64,000 bases of DNA from Emydura subglobosa. Lineage: Eukaryota; Chordata; Testudines; Chelidae. The notes beneath the pieces were generated by a model that saw nothing but the letters and a program-made list of their open reading frames with translations, did not search any database and was not told the DNA's origin. The stretch is from assembly GCA_007922225.1 (NCBI GenBank), contig ML679961.1, forward strand, positions 69,110,890 to 69,174,889, given 5' to 3'. The translations under genes were made by a program, and so were the position numbers. Shown here piece by piece: positions 12,066 through 23,700 of this stretch (its first letter is position 1; each line of letters starts with the position of its first letter).

Positions 12066-12899
12066 CGGGGAATCTGGAAAGACTAGCTGAAAGCTTGCAG
12101 GAAAGGCAGCAGAGCCCTACTCACTCAGCCACAGGCTCATGGGCAGCTGAAAACACAGACACACAACAGCCACAGGCCTCCCTGTGACATGGCGTGGGGA
12201 GAGCCCATGCTACAGCTCTCGGAAGAACCACAGTGCAAGGAAACTACTCACTAATGCCCGAGAGAGGGGAGCTTCAGAGAGCCCAGAAGTCTTTGTCCTG
12301 CCCTCCCAAACTATTAGAGGATGAATTCCTGGTGAGATTATCAGTTCTACAGGGCAGGGTCTGGGTCAGGGACTTTTCCTGAGAACAAGAGTCCTGGCTG
12401 CAAAGAATGACTTTCACTTTGTTATTTCAAGAGCCCCTGTAGGGTGCTGGGTGTGCTGATGGCACACAGTCAATAATAAAGCAACAGGCAAGTTGTGCAG
12501 CTGGAGACTCTCCCCTCCCTTCCTCTCTCACACTTGTGTGCAGCAGCAAGGTGGCATTGTGACTAAAGTTGCGTGCACCACAGGCCTCGACTCCAGGACC
12601 CTTCATGTCAACATTCGGGAAATTTCAGTAGCGCAACAGGACAGCTCTGACCTGCTCCACTCCCCAGCGAAATGCACTCAGTGAGGATTAGGCTGAAGGG
12701 CTCAGAGTTCACCCTGGAAGCTGGTTATCTCCCCCTGCCTATGGCCCATCCTCCCTGCCTTTTAACCAGTGTGGTGGGGTGAGGTACCTGCTCAGACTAC
12801 ACCCACTGAGCCAGAGATTCACCCCTTTCCCCAAAGCCCTCACTTCCTCCCTTCCCCCCACCCCTGCCACAACAACAAACAAACGGGAGACACGAAACT
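12066..12899. other. No recognisable feature
   Basis: No supported exon. A C-rich/purine-asymmetric tract is present at 12,830-12,870. Confidence 0.35.
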
Positions 12900-13210
12900 A
12901 GGGGAGAGGCGGAGGAATGGGAAAGGGTGGGAAAAACCCCTGTGACCTGATCCGATGCAGAGAGGAGCCGAGTTCCTGCAGCTGAAGAGCCGGAGGCAGT
13001 GGCAGCGGAGGAGCAGAGCCAGCCCTGCACAGATTAAGTCCTAGTTTGGAGAGCGAGGGCTCTGTTTATCCCTCCGCCTCCTCCCCACGCTGCAAACAGT
13101 GACAGCGCTTGTTAAAATAACTGACAGCACTTCCTCTTTGAGCAGCCCCGAAGACAGGCTCAGGCTCTCCTGGGGGGAGGGGGGAGAAGAAAGACTCTCG
13201 CTGCCTTTCA
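12900..13210. promoter_or_regulatory. GC-richer patch with a perfect PU.1/ETS-type site
   Basis: CpG density is modestly raised compared with the flanks (about ten CpG in 300 bases). At 13,128-13,139 the sequence CACTTCCTCTTT is the exact complement of the known PU.1 (SPI1) consensus AAAGAGGAAGTG. A poly-G/purine tract follows at 13,170-13,190. This could be a promoter or enhancer active in blood cells, but no exon is clearly attached and such sites occur by chance. The functional role is inference. Confidence 0.3.
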
Positions 13211-13706
13211 ACTCACAGACCCCCCACTACCCCCCAAAACACACAGCTGAGTGCAATACTTCATTGGTCTGACAAGCTCAAGTGTAAGAGAATGAGCTCC
13301 CAGCTGCTTTGTGTCTGAGGAGGGGACAATCTGCCGGGGACAGGATTTCACCCTGTGTTCAAGATTCTCCCCATCCATGTCCAGTGTCATCAGTGTCTAT
13401 TCCTGACTCAACGGCAGGTTTCCACGTGCTCCAAACATCCCCTCCAAACACACACGGACACAGCAAAAGGTTACAGACAGCCCAGTACCTCCTTGGATTA
13501 CTGTCCTCATTATCCCAGTAAACCCTCAGCTCTCCTCCCACATGTCCCCACCACTCAGCCAGAGCAATGACATGTCTGTACCCTGTCACTCCAGTAAAGG
13601 TCACCCACCCAGCTCATTCGCTTCCCTTCGTTAACAGCTTCTCTAGTTAAGCAGACTTAGTCACAGCGGCTAACAGGGACACTCCATTCACTGGGAGGGA
13701 TCCTAC

Positions 13707-13811
13707 CTGGGCACACAGTGACATGCTGCCTTCCCTGTGGTGTAATGAACTTGCTGTTGCATTCAGATGTGATTTCACAGGGTAACCCCAACACTTCCCT
13801 CAGGTACCACC
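13707..13811 (-). CDS. Candidate internal coding exon (35 codons), unidentified
   Basis: On the minus strand an acceptor after a pyrimidine-containing tract (…CCTCCAGCCCAG) and a donor CCCAG/GTAGGA bound a 105-nt stretch. It is open in one frame, entering and leaving in phase 1. The peptide contains EVLGLPCEITSECNSKFITP and then a VTVCP end, with three cysteines. Phase 1-1 exons with spaced cysteines are common in extracellular modules, but I recognise no family. No partner exon was found nearby. It may well be a chance GT-AG pair. Confidence 0.22.
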
Positions 13812-15041
13812 CTGGGCTGGAGGCTGGCCAAGAGCAGGGAAATCCTGTTGGACAGTTCCTGTGTGACCTCCCTGTGATGATGCAGTGAGAAGCACATGCC
13901 CTGTACGGTCCTTTCACAACCTATTCACTTCTGCAACTACATCTGTACAGGAGGCAACAGTTTCTTCTTGAGCCCAGGCAGTGAGACAGAGAGGTGGAGG
14001 CTGGGGTGGTTTCCTGCTCACTTTGGATTTAATATTTTTTAAAAAGTAAATAGTAAACTTTGTGCTCCTGAAAGGTGATGAATTGACAGCCCCGGAGACT
14101 AAGGCCTCCGTTTTTCCACAGGTCAGGTACAACATGCCTCATCCCCACCTGAGATCCCCCCCTTTGGGGCAAGAGGCCTCCATGACTCATTCAGGTCTTG
14201 GCCTCCCTGCTAGTCTCCCAACAAGGAGAGAGAACAGTGTCCAGGCTAGGGTTGGTATGTGTGCTGTGGATACCAGCCCACTAGGATCTATATTGAGGCC
14301 TATCAAATCATTTCACACAGCGGCAAAAGAACAGTATCAGATCAGATCAGATGGGAACAACCTTTGGTCACTACTGACGTGCTGGACTGGAACCAGTGTC
14401 CTAGAGCCAAAAGGATCCATGTATCCCATTCACCAGTTCCCCTGAGCCTGCCAGTCCCCTGGATCAGGGTCCATATTGGAATCAGTGCCCTAGAGGGTTA
14501 CAGCCCTGCATCAATCAGCATTCACTTGAGCTGTCAGTCCCTTAGGATTCTCTCTTGTGACCTGTAGTAGTGTTATCATGCTTTGCCTAAGTGCTGAGTA
14601 TGTCCACCCACAACATCCAGAAAGTACTCTGGGGCGAGTGTGTGAAGAATGCAGGGGTTGGGGGCTGGAGGGTAGCATCTGCTACTGAAATGATGTACTC
14701 CTGATGCAAATTTTTTCATAATGCCTTCTACCCACAGGGCTCCCTCCCCATTCTCATCTGACCAGCCAGCAGAGCAGTGACTGACACACACAAGAAACAG
14801 ATCTGTGGAGTAAGAAGGGGCCATTTCTGCAGTCATTTTGCAGAGCAGAGAGGCACTGAAGACTCACTCTTCCCATGATACCCCATAAGAAATGAGTCAG
14901 TAGTTATTGTTATTTAAGAAAATAACACTTGTACTTCGACCCTCTGGAAACATACACCGCTGTACTGAGTCACTGTGCGATCTTACTGCTGAGACCTTGT
15001 CCTTTCTCACCTTGTCTCCTCTGATGGTTTGTTCCCCTCTC
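13812..15041. other. Intergenic or intronic; short (ATCAG)n run
   Basis: No supported gene. A short ATCAG repeat, about three units, lies at 14,336-14,352. Nothing else stands out. Confidence 0.35.
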
Positions 15042-15155
15042 TCACCATGTTGCATCTAAAATTAGATAGGGAGATCTCTGTGTTTGTTTGGACAGCACCC
15101 AGCACTCTTTATGGGCTGGTGAGAGACTACAGTAAATTAATAATAACCAAATGTC
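15042..15155 (+). repeat. Dispersed amniote SINE-like repeat with TAA tail
   Basis: TTAGATAGGGAGATCTCTGTGTTTG, then ACAGCACCCAGCACTCTTTATGGGCT and a tail AATTAATAATAA. An oppositely oriented relative with the same order of words lies at 32.94-33.06 kb. The pattern is that of an old dispersed amniote SINE/LINE tail. The family name is not assigned. Confidence 0.5.
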
Positions 15156-17107
15156 AAAGGTTCTCTCTACCAGAGCCACACAGTCAGACAAACACACGGC
15201 CAGCTGCCTTGCTGCTGATGGGTATCTAGAAAGCAACTCACAGGAAACCATTAACCAGAGGAGAGCCAGGGCTCAAAGACTGAGCAGTAGTTACCGTTAA
15301 ATGCAGCTATATCCTGAGAAGATCTTTGTCACTGCACAGGGAACAAACAGTCTTAGCAAAGCAGCAGCGGGAGATGCTGGTAGGAGGGACATTAGCAATT
15401 CTTAAACCTTGCAGCACAGAGCTGCCGCTTTTGCAGCTAATGCAGCTGTTTTCGGCCCTGTTTGTGCATTGCTAGCGGGGAAGGGAAACAGAAGAGTCCT
15501 GCAGATGCCCAAGTAGAGGCAGCAAGCTAATGTTTCCTGCTGAGGCCCCTGCTCAGCTCCCTCTCCAGTAAAGCCCAGCTCACACACAAGGGAGGAATGT
15601 GTCCTTGTTCTACTCCCTGCATAAACACAATCACTTGTATCTCCCCTTCTGATGCCAAAACGCATTTGCAGAGAGGTCCTGCAGGGAGGGGCCTAGCAGA
15701 GAGCAGGCCTTATCATGCACAATGTGCCACTCCACCCCTTACACCACCCCTTTTCTTGCCAGATTGCTGCCCCCACTTCATTCCAGGCTCTGGGCCATTT
15801 CCTGCCCCAAGCACTTGTTCATAGCTAGAAGGGACAACAACAGCCATTCGCTTTGCATGTTGTGCCAAAGGAGCCTACAGGATTTGGAGGGCGTGGGGAT
15901 TTCTTGGGCATGCAAGTGTGCCTTCACAGTCCCAGAGTTGTTAGGGTGCTAGCTACAACAAGCATGGGTGTGACGTTGAAAAGAGGGAGGTAGAGATTGT
16001 AGATGGGCTGCCCAGAAGGTGGTTCCCTGAGCCTATCATCCTCATCCAGATTCACTCAGGGGGACTGAGGGATTATTTTTCCCATTTATTTTTTTAAGAC
16101 ATAAAAATTGAGATGTATTTGGCCTCCACTATTTTCAAGTGTCAGTGAAACACTGGATCAGGACGACTGGGAACATCAGCACTAGTATACCAGCACAGAT
16201 CTTTCTAGATCCCCCTTTAGAGAGTGACATTCACCCTTCAGAGACCAGCCAGAGGCATTTGCACCCCACTAATGCACTCTGCAATCCCAGGCCCCCTGGC
16301 TCTGATAGCCTTTGGAAAGAACAGAGGCCCCTTTTGACATCACTTCCTGTTTCTCAACTATGTCACAAGCAGACTTCCTGTTTTGGCCTTGCAGGAGATG
16401 GGCATGCAAGTGAAAATACCAACACCCCAAGAGGGGGTACTCAGCTCCATGTAGATTCTGGTCACACCCTGAAAAGCCTTTTGTAATCCTGCATTAAGAA
16501 CAAGCAATGCTCCACTTCCAAAGTGCTAGGAAAAGGCAAAGCAGCCAAAGGCCACTCCCTGGAGCCATTTAGTCCTCCAAAGTCCCTTCTGTCAGAAGAC
16601 CGTTCAGAGGCCAGTGTGGAATAAATTGAGGGTCTTGTCCAGTTCCCAGTACCTGGATGACAATCACAGCACAGAGTCTAGGGACTGAATGGGACACAGA
16701 AGCTGAACTCCCCTCTCTTCCCAAATGGGCTGATATCCCCTCCCATTAGAAAGGAAAGAGAGAGAACTCTTGCACTGAATCAACAATGCAAATCTCATTC
16801 TGACTAACCCCCATGTGCAGTTTGGATGGGGAAACTGAAGAGCTCCCTCGCCTTCTATGTTGCTGTCACCAGTTTCAGTCTGATGCATTCAAGCAGAAAC
16901 CACAGCTCTCAGAAGCGATCTTCCGAAGGGCTGTTCCCCCTGAGCCACCACCAGACAGCCTTGAGTCAGGATTTCCAAGCAACTGAGCTTGGGCTCCATT
17001 CCGGGAAATGCACCTGTAACTAAAGAGCAAGCAGCAGTTCTTGCAGGTGCCCAGCCAGCTAGCAGAGTCTGTATTAAAGAGGAGAGAGAGGACTTGGAGG
17101 GCTAGAA
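15156..17107. other. No recognisable feature
   Basis: No supported gene. A T-rich run is present at 16,074-16,100. Confidence 0.35.
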
Positions 17108-17240
17108 ATCAATGGCACCTCTGAAACTCAGGCCCAAAGTGACTTGCCCAAAGTCATGCAGGAAGTCCAAGGCAGAGCCAGGAAATGAAACCCAGACTTA
17201 AAGAGTACCAGTCCAGTGCTTTAATCACAAGACCAAGAAC
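17108..17240 (-). repeat. MIR-type SINE fragment
   Basis: Minus-strand MIR signature. In plus orientation it reads GTGACTTGCCCAAAGTCATG, GCAGAGCCAGGAAATGAAACCC and CAGTCCAGTGCTTTAATCAC, the usual reverse-complement of the MIR core and box region. Confidence 0.75.
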
Positions 17241-17259
17241 AGCATGTTTTGGCCCATGC

Positions 17260-17760
17260 CCAGGAGGAATGTTTCCATCCTAGCTAATGTAACTGTGGAC
17301 CTTATTATTCATGTAAGTATCTAATCCTGTTTTAAATCTTTAGTGTCACTTATGCTTTATGACAGTGAGTTCCACGGATTAATCATGCCTTATGTAAACA
17401 GGAATTCCTTTTAGGAGTTTTAAATTTGCTGCCTTTCTGTTTCACAAAATGTCCACTTGTTTTTGTTTATGAGAAAGGGTAAACAGGAGCAATTTACTTC
17501 CTCCAGATCACTCATTATTCTGTGTACCTCTGTCACGTCCCCTCTTATTTTCCCCCTCTCTAAATTTATCATTCCCAGTCTTTCTTCATGTGAAAGTCTC
17601 TCCAGGCCACTCATCTTTTTCACAGACTCTCTCTCTGGCCTGTTTCTTTTTCTGTGCTGTCCTTTTGGAGACAATGTAACCAAAACTCCAGGTGAGGAGG
17701 TAACATTCACTTGTAGAAAAGGCATAACATTCAGGCCTGTCTTTTATATATGAGCTAGCA
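17260..17760 (-). mobile_element. CR1 LINE 3' region fragment
   Basis: In plus orientation the stretch contains CAGTGAGTTCCACGGATTAATC, GTTTATGAGAAAGGGTAAACAG, CCTCTGTCACGTCCCCTCTTA and CAGTCTTTCTTCATGTGAAAG. These are the reverse complement of the well-known reptilian CR1 segment that precedes its 3' terminus. No coding potential remains. Confidence 0.75.
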
Positions 17761-18547
17761 GTCCCAGGCATTGTCTGGCCTCAGTCCCTGCCATGCTGCA
17801 TCATGTACTTTTGTCTCTTTGAAAGGGCAAACATGTAATGGAGACTCCACAAAAGGGATGCTCCAGAATTTGCCTTCTGAGGCTCAGAAAGTTCTCCTGC
17901 CCTATAGTTAAGGGCCATCAGGGGATGAAGAGAGCAGCAACACAGAAAAAGGCATTTGACCGCTGCCCAGATTTCCGCCTATTACTCATGGACACTGCCT
18001 TTGCATACAGTAAGATGACTCTGCTACTGCCCCCCAATCCCAGACTACTGCATTTGCTCACTCGCTTCCAGCACTGCTGGGGAAAGCACTCTGAGAGCCC
18101 CAATACAGGACAGCAATCCAAAACACCAAGCATCAGTGTCTCACAAGGGCGGGTGGATGCTGAAGGCATGGGCACTAAAGTGTTAACAAACACATTAGGA
18201 CCCAAGAATTGCTATCAGCACAGAAGCCAGTTAGCTGGCTAATGGCTTCCCTTGGCTACGTATTTGCCCCTGAGGGGGCGGGCCTGAGTGTCAGGGGAAC
18301 CAGGGCCAGAGATAATGTGTAAATGCTATTGATCTTACTTATTCCACTCCATGCCAGAACTAAATAAGCCCTGTGTGCAGACTCTGCTGAGCTTCCTCTC
18401 AGAGGAGCCATTTTAAAAAGCTAAATAATCTGCCTCTCTAACTGGGCTAATGTGCATGTGTGTCAAAGCAGCCTTCACATATTTGGAGGGGTCAATTCCA
18501 AAGGAGGGAGATGACTTACTTAAAGAGAAACTTGGGGCAGAACTTAG
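17761..18547. other. No supported gene; possible conserved element near 18.33-18.46 kb
   Basis: The stretch at 18,310-18,460 is A+T-rich with words such as GATAATGTGTAAATG, AAATAAG and CTAAATAATCTG. It reads like a conserved non-coding element, but this cannot be shown from one sequence. Confidence 0.25.
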
Positions 18548-18950
18548 AGCATGAGATGAAGTTACAATGGGTTGGCTTTGATTTTTATTGGTAAACGTCA
18601 ATTTCACCCATACACACACAAACCGACCAAAAATATTTCCACTGATAATAATCAAAATGTAGAAGCAAAGTAAGAAAAACTCTGCATGAGAACTTAGAGT
18701 TTTATTTAAGGCTAAAATGTGGACATATGCCGTGGACAGTTTGTGTTTTAATGGTAACACAGCTTTAACTTTCTGAATCTCAATATCTACTACCATTAAA
18801 TAATTACTGCCTGACACCCTCGCCCCATCGTCTGATCCACAACTCTGAAAATTAAAAATCAATAAAAATGGGAGGAAAATGCTTAAAAATAAATATCAAC
18901 ATTGTCCATCAAAATGATTTTAAAAAATTTAATTCACCAACCCTACTAAT
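18548..18950. repeat. Candidate A+T-rich dispersed repeat
   Basis: The A+T content jumps sharply compared with the flanks, and the stretch ends at AATTCACCAACCCTACTAATG. The style resembles dispersed reptilian repeats, but I see no termini or second copy in the window. Confidence 0.3.
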
Positions 18951-18959
18951 GGGACAACA

Positions 18960-19075
18960 AGCTGAGTTCAGGAGAGATGTCTCAATAGCAAGATGGATGA
19001 GGCTGGTGGGAGTCCCATCACAGGGGATGGTTAAAGCCAGGCTGGACAAAGCACCAGAAAACTGTGCTGTTGCGC
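18960..19075 (+). mobile_element. CR1 LINE 3' fragment
   Basis: GGAGTCCCATCACAGGGGATGG followed by TTAAAGCCAGGCTGGACAAAG is the CR1 3' word order (…catcactgg… aagaccaggctggacaaa). The terminal repeat is missing. Confidence 0.5.
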
Positions 19076-20599
19076 TATCCCTTCACTGAGGAGGCTGGGA
19101 GAGCTTTCCTACATCTCAAACCCCTCTAAGAGTACAACACAGAAGAGCGCCCACGCCCTCTGGCGTTTAACCTGCAGCACTTTATTTCCTTCCAAATCTC
19201 TTCATTCCACCTCCCACACTTCATTGTTCCCCAGGGTGCGACACAAAGATGAAAGGTCCAAACCACACTGTCTCCACCCAAAAGACTTCCAAGAAGCCCC
19301 AGACTGAGCAGAGAACAGCTTACATTTGTGACTGATTAAGTCTTTTGTGTCTAACAAAGGAGGGACACTGGACTGGGGACCACAAAAGGACTTGGACTGG
19401 AAGGCATTGCTCCCCATTGACCTGCCACCTGCCACGCAAGGCACTGGGGGGAAAAGCAGGAAACATGGAAACACTGGATACTGTGCAGAGAGGGTGGCAC
19501 AGACACATTAAACAGAAACAAGGAAACGAAGATCTTCAGAGCAGGCATTACACACTCGTGAGAGTCTATGCAGAACCCAGCACAGTAGGCACAATGGGAG
19601 CCCATGAGTGCTACCATAATACAAAGAATAAAAATGAGAGTTTGAGACCAGGAGCTGGAACACCCCGACAGCTCACCCTAAGGAATCTGCCCTAGGTCCT
19701 GCCCCACTTTATTGAAGAGTGATGGTCTGAAGTCTGACTCCTGGAGCACAACATGTCTAACACCAGATACGGCCTGACCAAAGGGGTTTCCATCCTTACT
19801 CTACCATGTCTGGCATGCTCAGACTCTGCTGAAGCTTGGCTTCATGTCCTGGTCCGACCCGAATGCCCTCCCTCAACCCCTTTGACTGCCTTGTTTAGCT
19901 CATCTTAGGTCTTTATAGAGCTCCAATCATCATGGTTCTGGGCACTATTATATCACACATCCAGGGCTTTTAGGAAGTGGGGGGGGGGAGCCACCAGCTG
20001 CTCCACTGTCCCCCACCTCTGCAGGCAGCAGAAATGCTCATGGATGAGGACACAAGAGACATAAGAGCACAAGCGTTACTATAACAGAATAACCAGGCCA
20101 GACTGCCACATTAGCAGACTAAAGTCCAGCACTGAGTGCTGCCCTCAGAGACAAGGTTAGTGACACACAAGAGGGGCAAGAAGCCTGGCCCTCAGCAGCC
20201 TTGTTTAGTGTAGACATGAGACGGTGACATTAGGTGAGACGGGGTGGAGGGGCGGAGAGCTCTCAATCAGCGATGCTGCTGCAGCTGCTGAAACTACAGA
20301 GCTTGGGCAAGCTAATAAAAATGCCACATACTTATACACTGCTGGCCTGTGCTTTATCCTCCTGGATCCCCAACGGCTGGGCTGGATGCCCTGGAGGCAA
20401 GGGAGGACGCCTTTGTGGGGCAGGTGGAGTCTAGGGACACAAAGAGAATGGTCAGCAAGCTCCACATAGCCCCACCTGCCAGCACCATGACACACACAGC
20501 CTCCCCTCCCACCAAGTCCTGTCACCCCCGTCCTCAATACCCAGCACGCTCAGGCCCCCCATCTTGGTTCCTCTCCCCCCCAGTGCCTGCATCACCACT
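19076..20599. other. No recognisable feature
   Basis: No supported gene. There is a run of ten G at 19,980-19,989. Confidence 0.35.
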
Positions 20600-20785
20600 C
20601 CTGCTATCACCAGAGTCACGGAGGATTCTCCATCACTGACAATTTTTAAATCAAGTTTGGATGTTCCTCTAAAAGCTAGGCTCCAGGAATTATTTGGGGG
20701 AAGTTCTGTGACCTGTGTTACACAGAAGGTCAGACCAGACAGAGGATCACAATGGCCCCTTCTGACCTGGGAATCTACGAATCAC
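20600..20785 (+). mobile_element. CR1 LINE 3' end
   Basis: It contains GATTCTCCATCACTGACAAT, AAATCAAGTTTGGATGTT, CTAAAAGCTAGGCTCCAGG, GTGTTACACAGAAGGTCAGA and ATCACAATGGCCCCTTCTGA, ending in AATCTACGAATC. That is the turtle-style CR1 3' UTR with its short terminal repeat. The copy is 5'-truncated, as is normal for CR1. Confidence 0.85.
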
Positions 20786-23700
20786 TCCAGCAGCTCAATG
20801 CCAGCAACATGCCATTGGAGCCCATAACAATATCCTGGCTGTCGGCCATCCCATGGTGGGAAGGAAAAGGCCTACATTTCCATTTTAGAGACAGGAAGCA
20901 CCAAACACAGCACTCAGGCCTTTAGTGCCATCAACCAAGACTATCCTGGTAAGTGCGGGCAGCAAAGCCGCTTTGTGACATACTCAACCAAGCCACCAAA
21001 CCCAAAGCATATGGGGCAAAGCCTGAAAATGTGCACTACTGACTCTGCATGGGATCCCTCAGCCTCTGGCCAAGAGGGTAGGACACCCTTCAGGTCACAT
21101 CTAAACTCCTGCACCCCTGGAAATACAGTGGGGACCTCAGGCATGGGGGGGAAAATAGACTCTCTCTCCTCCACATCCTCTTTTCATAGATTCATAGCAC
21201 CTGTAGGCCCAACTGAGAGACAACAGAATAGCTGCTGCAGGTGACTTTCACCACCAGGTGGCAGCACTTCCCACCAAGCAGCAAGAGTGCGTGGGTCTGT
21301 GTCAATGCGCTTCAAACCACTGCAATGTGTGTGACCCAGATCCTTGTCAGCAAGGCTGAGGGAGGAGAGTCAGGTAGCTGATCTAACAGCAGGAACTGTG
21401 CTCCCCTCCCCCCCATTGCACCACAGTGGCTCCTGTCCGTTGGCAGCCCTGACTCCCAGCACCTTGGCTGCTGGTCACAGCTATTGATTTGAATTTCAAA
21501 TAAATGATAAAAGGCAGCTGACAAACTTTGCATGAACCAGAACAAAGTCTGTAGTCAGGGCAGCGGAAAAAGCAGGAGCCAAGATCTTCGCACCCAAATT
21601 CTGCCACTGCTCACCCGCTAGACACCAGCGCCGGGGAAAAGAGTCGCATTTCTGACCAACTCCAGGAGCAGTGGGAATAATTTACTGAGGTCAGCAGCTC
21701 AAATCCAAATCAAGTGAGCAGCCGGTGTGTGACGTGAGTTAGTCAGTCATCACAGAAACCAGAGAGGGGAAAGCCCTCCTAGGTCCCATTATCCTGCTGC
21801 CTGCTCCCCACAGCATTCAAATGACAGTCAAAGTTCTCAGGCAGGTGACGGCATCACTTCAGGCACCTGTACAACTGCGTCCTTGCTGGCAGGTTCAGCC
21901 AACCAGTGTGATGTCCCCTTAGCCCTCCTTTTCTTCCCACAGGGGATGTACAAGACTGGGGCATACACAGCACCAAAGTCACCGCTGAAGAACGGTCTAT
22001 AAAAAGCCCCGACATGATCGACAACTCTGATTCCAAGCTCTAGCCTGAACGACATATCCTTGAAAGCCAGGGTTATAAGAAAACCTCAAGCCCAGCCTCC
22101 GAGGGTCACAGGACCGCAGTGCTGCCCAACTTAAATGCAAACCTTTAATTGCTCTGCTGCTCCTGGAAAACCCATCAGCTCCTCTACACGTACCACACAG
22201 ACCAGCCCAATGATACATCCCAACCTCTCTTGGGCAGCCCACTAGCCCCCACCGCAGAGCACAACCAGTTCCTGGGGCCTGCACCCTGCCTGTCCTACAG
22301 AGGCTCCAGGGTAAGGGAGCATTTGTGTGCCTCTCCCACTGATCTGATACCCACATTAGCAACTATCTGATGGCACTGTGCCTTCCACACCCCCTATTGA
22401 AAGGGCCAGGGGGATGTTCATGGGGAAGAGTGCAAGAAATAAGCCCTTGCCACATTGCACCTGGAAAACACAGGACAGCAAGAGAAGGTGTGTGGTTTTG
22501 GATGGTGGGGGGGTGAGGGGGAGACATTACTGCAGTTACAAGGACTATGCACTGTAAGTATCTAAGTAGGTAGAAAGGCAGACGGATTTACAAGTGGAGT
22601 TAGCAGAGTCTGGAGTAGCAGTGACACCTGCAGGCCTATGGCAGACATGGCACAAGGTCACAACAGCGAGAAACCAGCCCAGCAAGTTCGTCTGAGCCCT
22701 TGGCCCAACCCCTGCAGTCCCCTACACTGGATGGATCTACTGCTCCACAGAGAGGCAAGATGCTGGATGTTATCTCCTCCCTGAACCTGCAACCAAGGCA
22801 GCTACTGGCCCTGACTTGGACCTGGCTGAGAGGGGTGCTACTGTGTGAACACCCTGCAAGCCCCAGTAAGACAGATTTCAGTTCAATGCTCAGAGAAAGT
22901 CACTGCGGGGCCCCATGCCAATGGAGCAGCCCCTTAATCCTGCCGTCTGCCAGGCCCTAAGGGGGGCAAAATCCAAGGAGACCCTCCCATGTTTTAACAG
23001 AGCCAGCTGGCTGCTGAGTGCCTGCAGCAATGCTCCCGTGGGTGATGTGCTTTTTAATGGTGACCCCAGGTTTTGCAGTAAGAGGCTTAGCGTGGAATCA
23101 GGGCAGCTCTAGCCACTGCTCACCGATGGCACTGACTAGAAGAGAAGATACAAATAATCCAATTGCGAGAACTTTCACACAGAGCAGCCAGCACGTGACC
23201 CAGCACATTCCCCTCCCCCTAAGGGCTACAGGTGGAAGGTGGGTCCCAACCAGCATCTGCAGGGACCCTTGCCTCCCCCTCGAGCACTTCAGGGCTGATG
23301 TTTAGTTAGGCTCAAGATTCTTCAACCCACCAATGGAGTCAGGCCACCTCCCCTCGGTGGAGAGGAGAATTCAGCTCGAGACTCCCCTGGCCTCCTGACT
23401 CAGACTTTGGGAGAAAGGGGGAAGGAGATGTGGCCTGGGGGGAGGCGGGGAGGAAGACTCCAAGAGCTGGAGTATCCAGTAGCGTGGATGCACACCATGG
23501 AACTGCACCTGGGCCATCTGTCACACTAGCGCTCCAGCAGCGGGTGAACAACAGGCTGTTTGTGGCACCAGCACTTCCTGTGGAGTCAAGCTCCACCACA
23601 CTGGGGGAAACCCCTTTGCAGTGAGGTGTTTTGTTAGCTTCCTGGGACAGAAGCCCCTGGAGTCATGTGACTTCCAGCACAGACTCGGTTTCCAAGCCCA

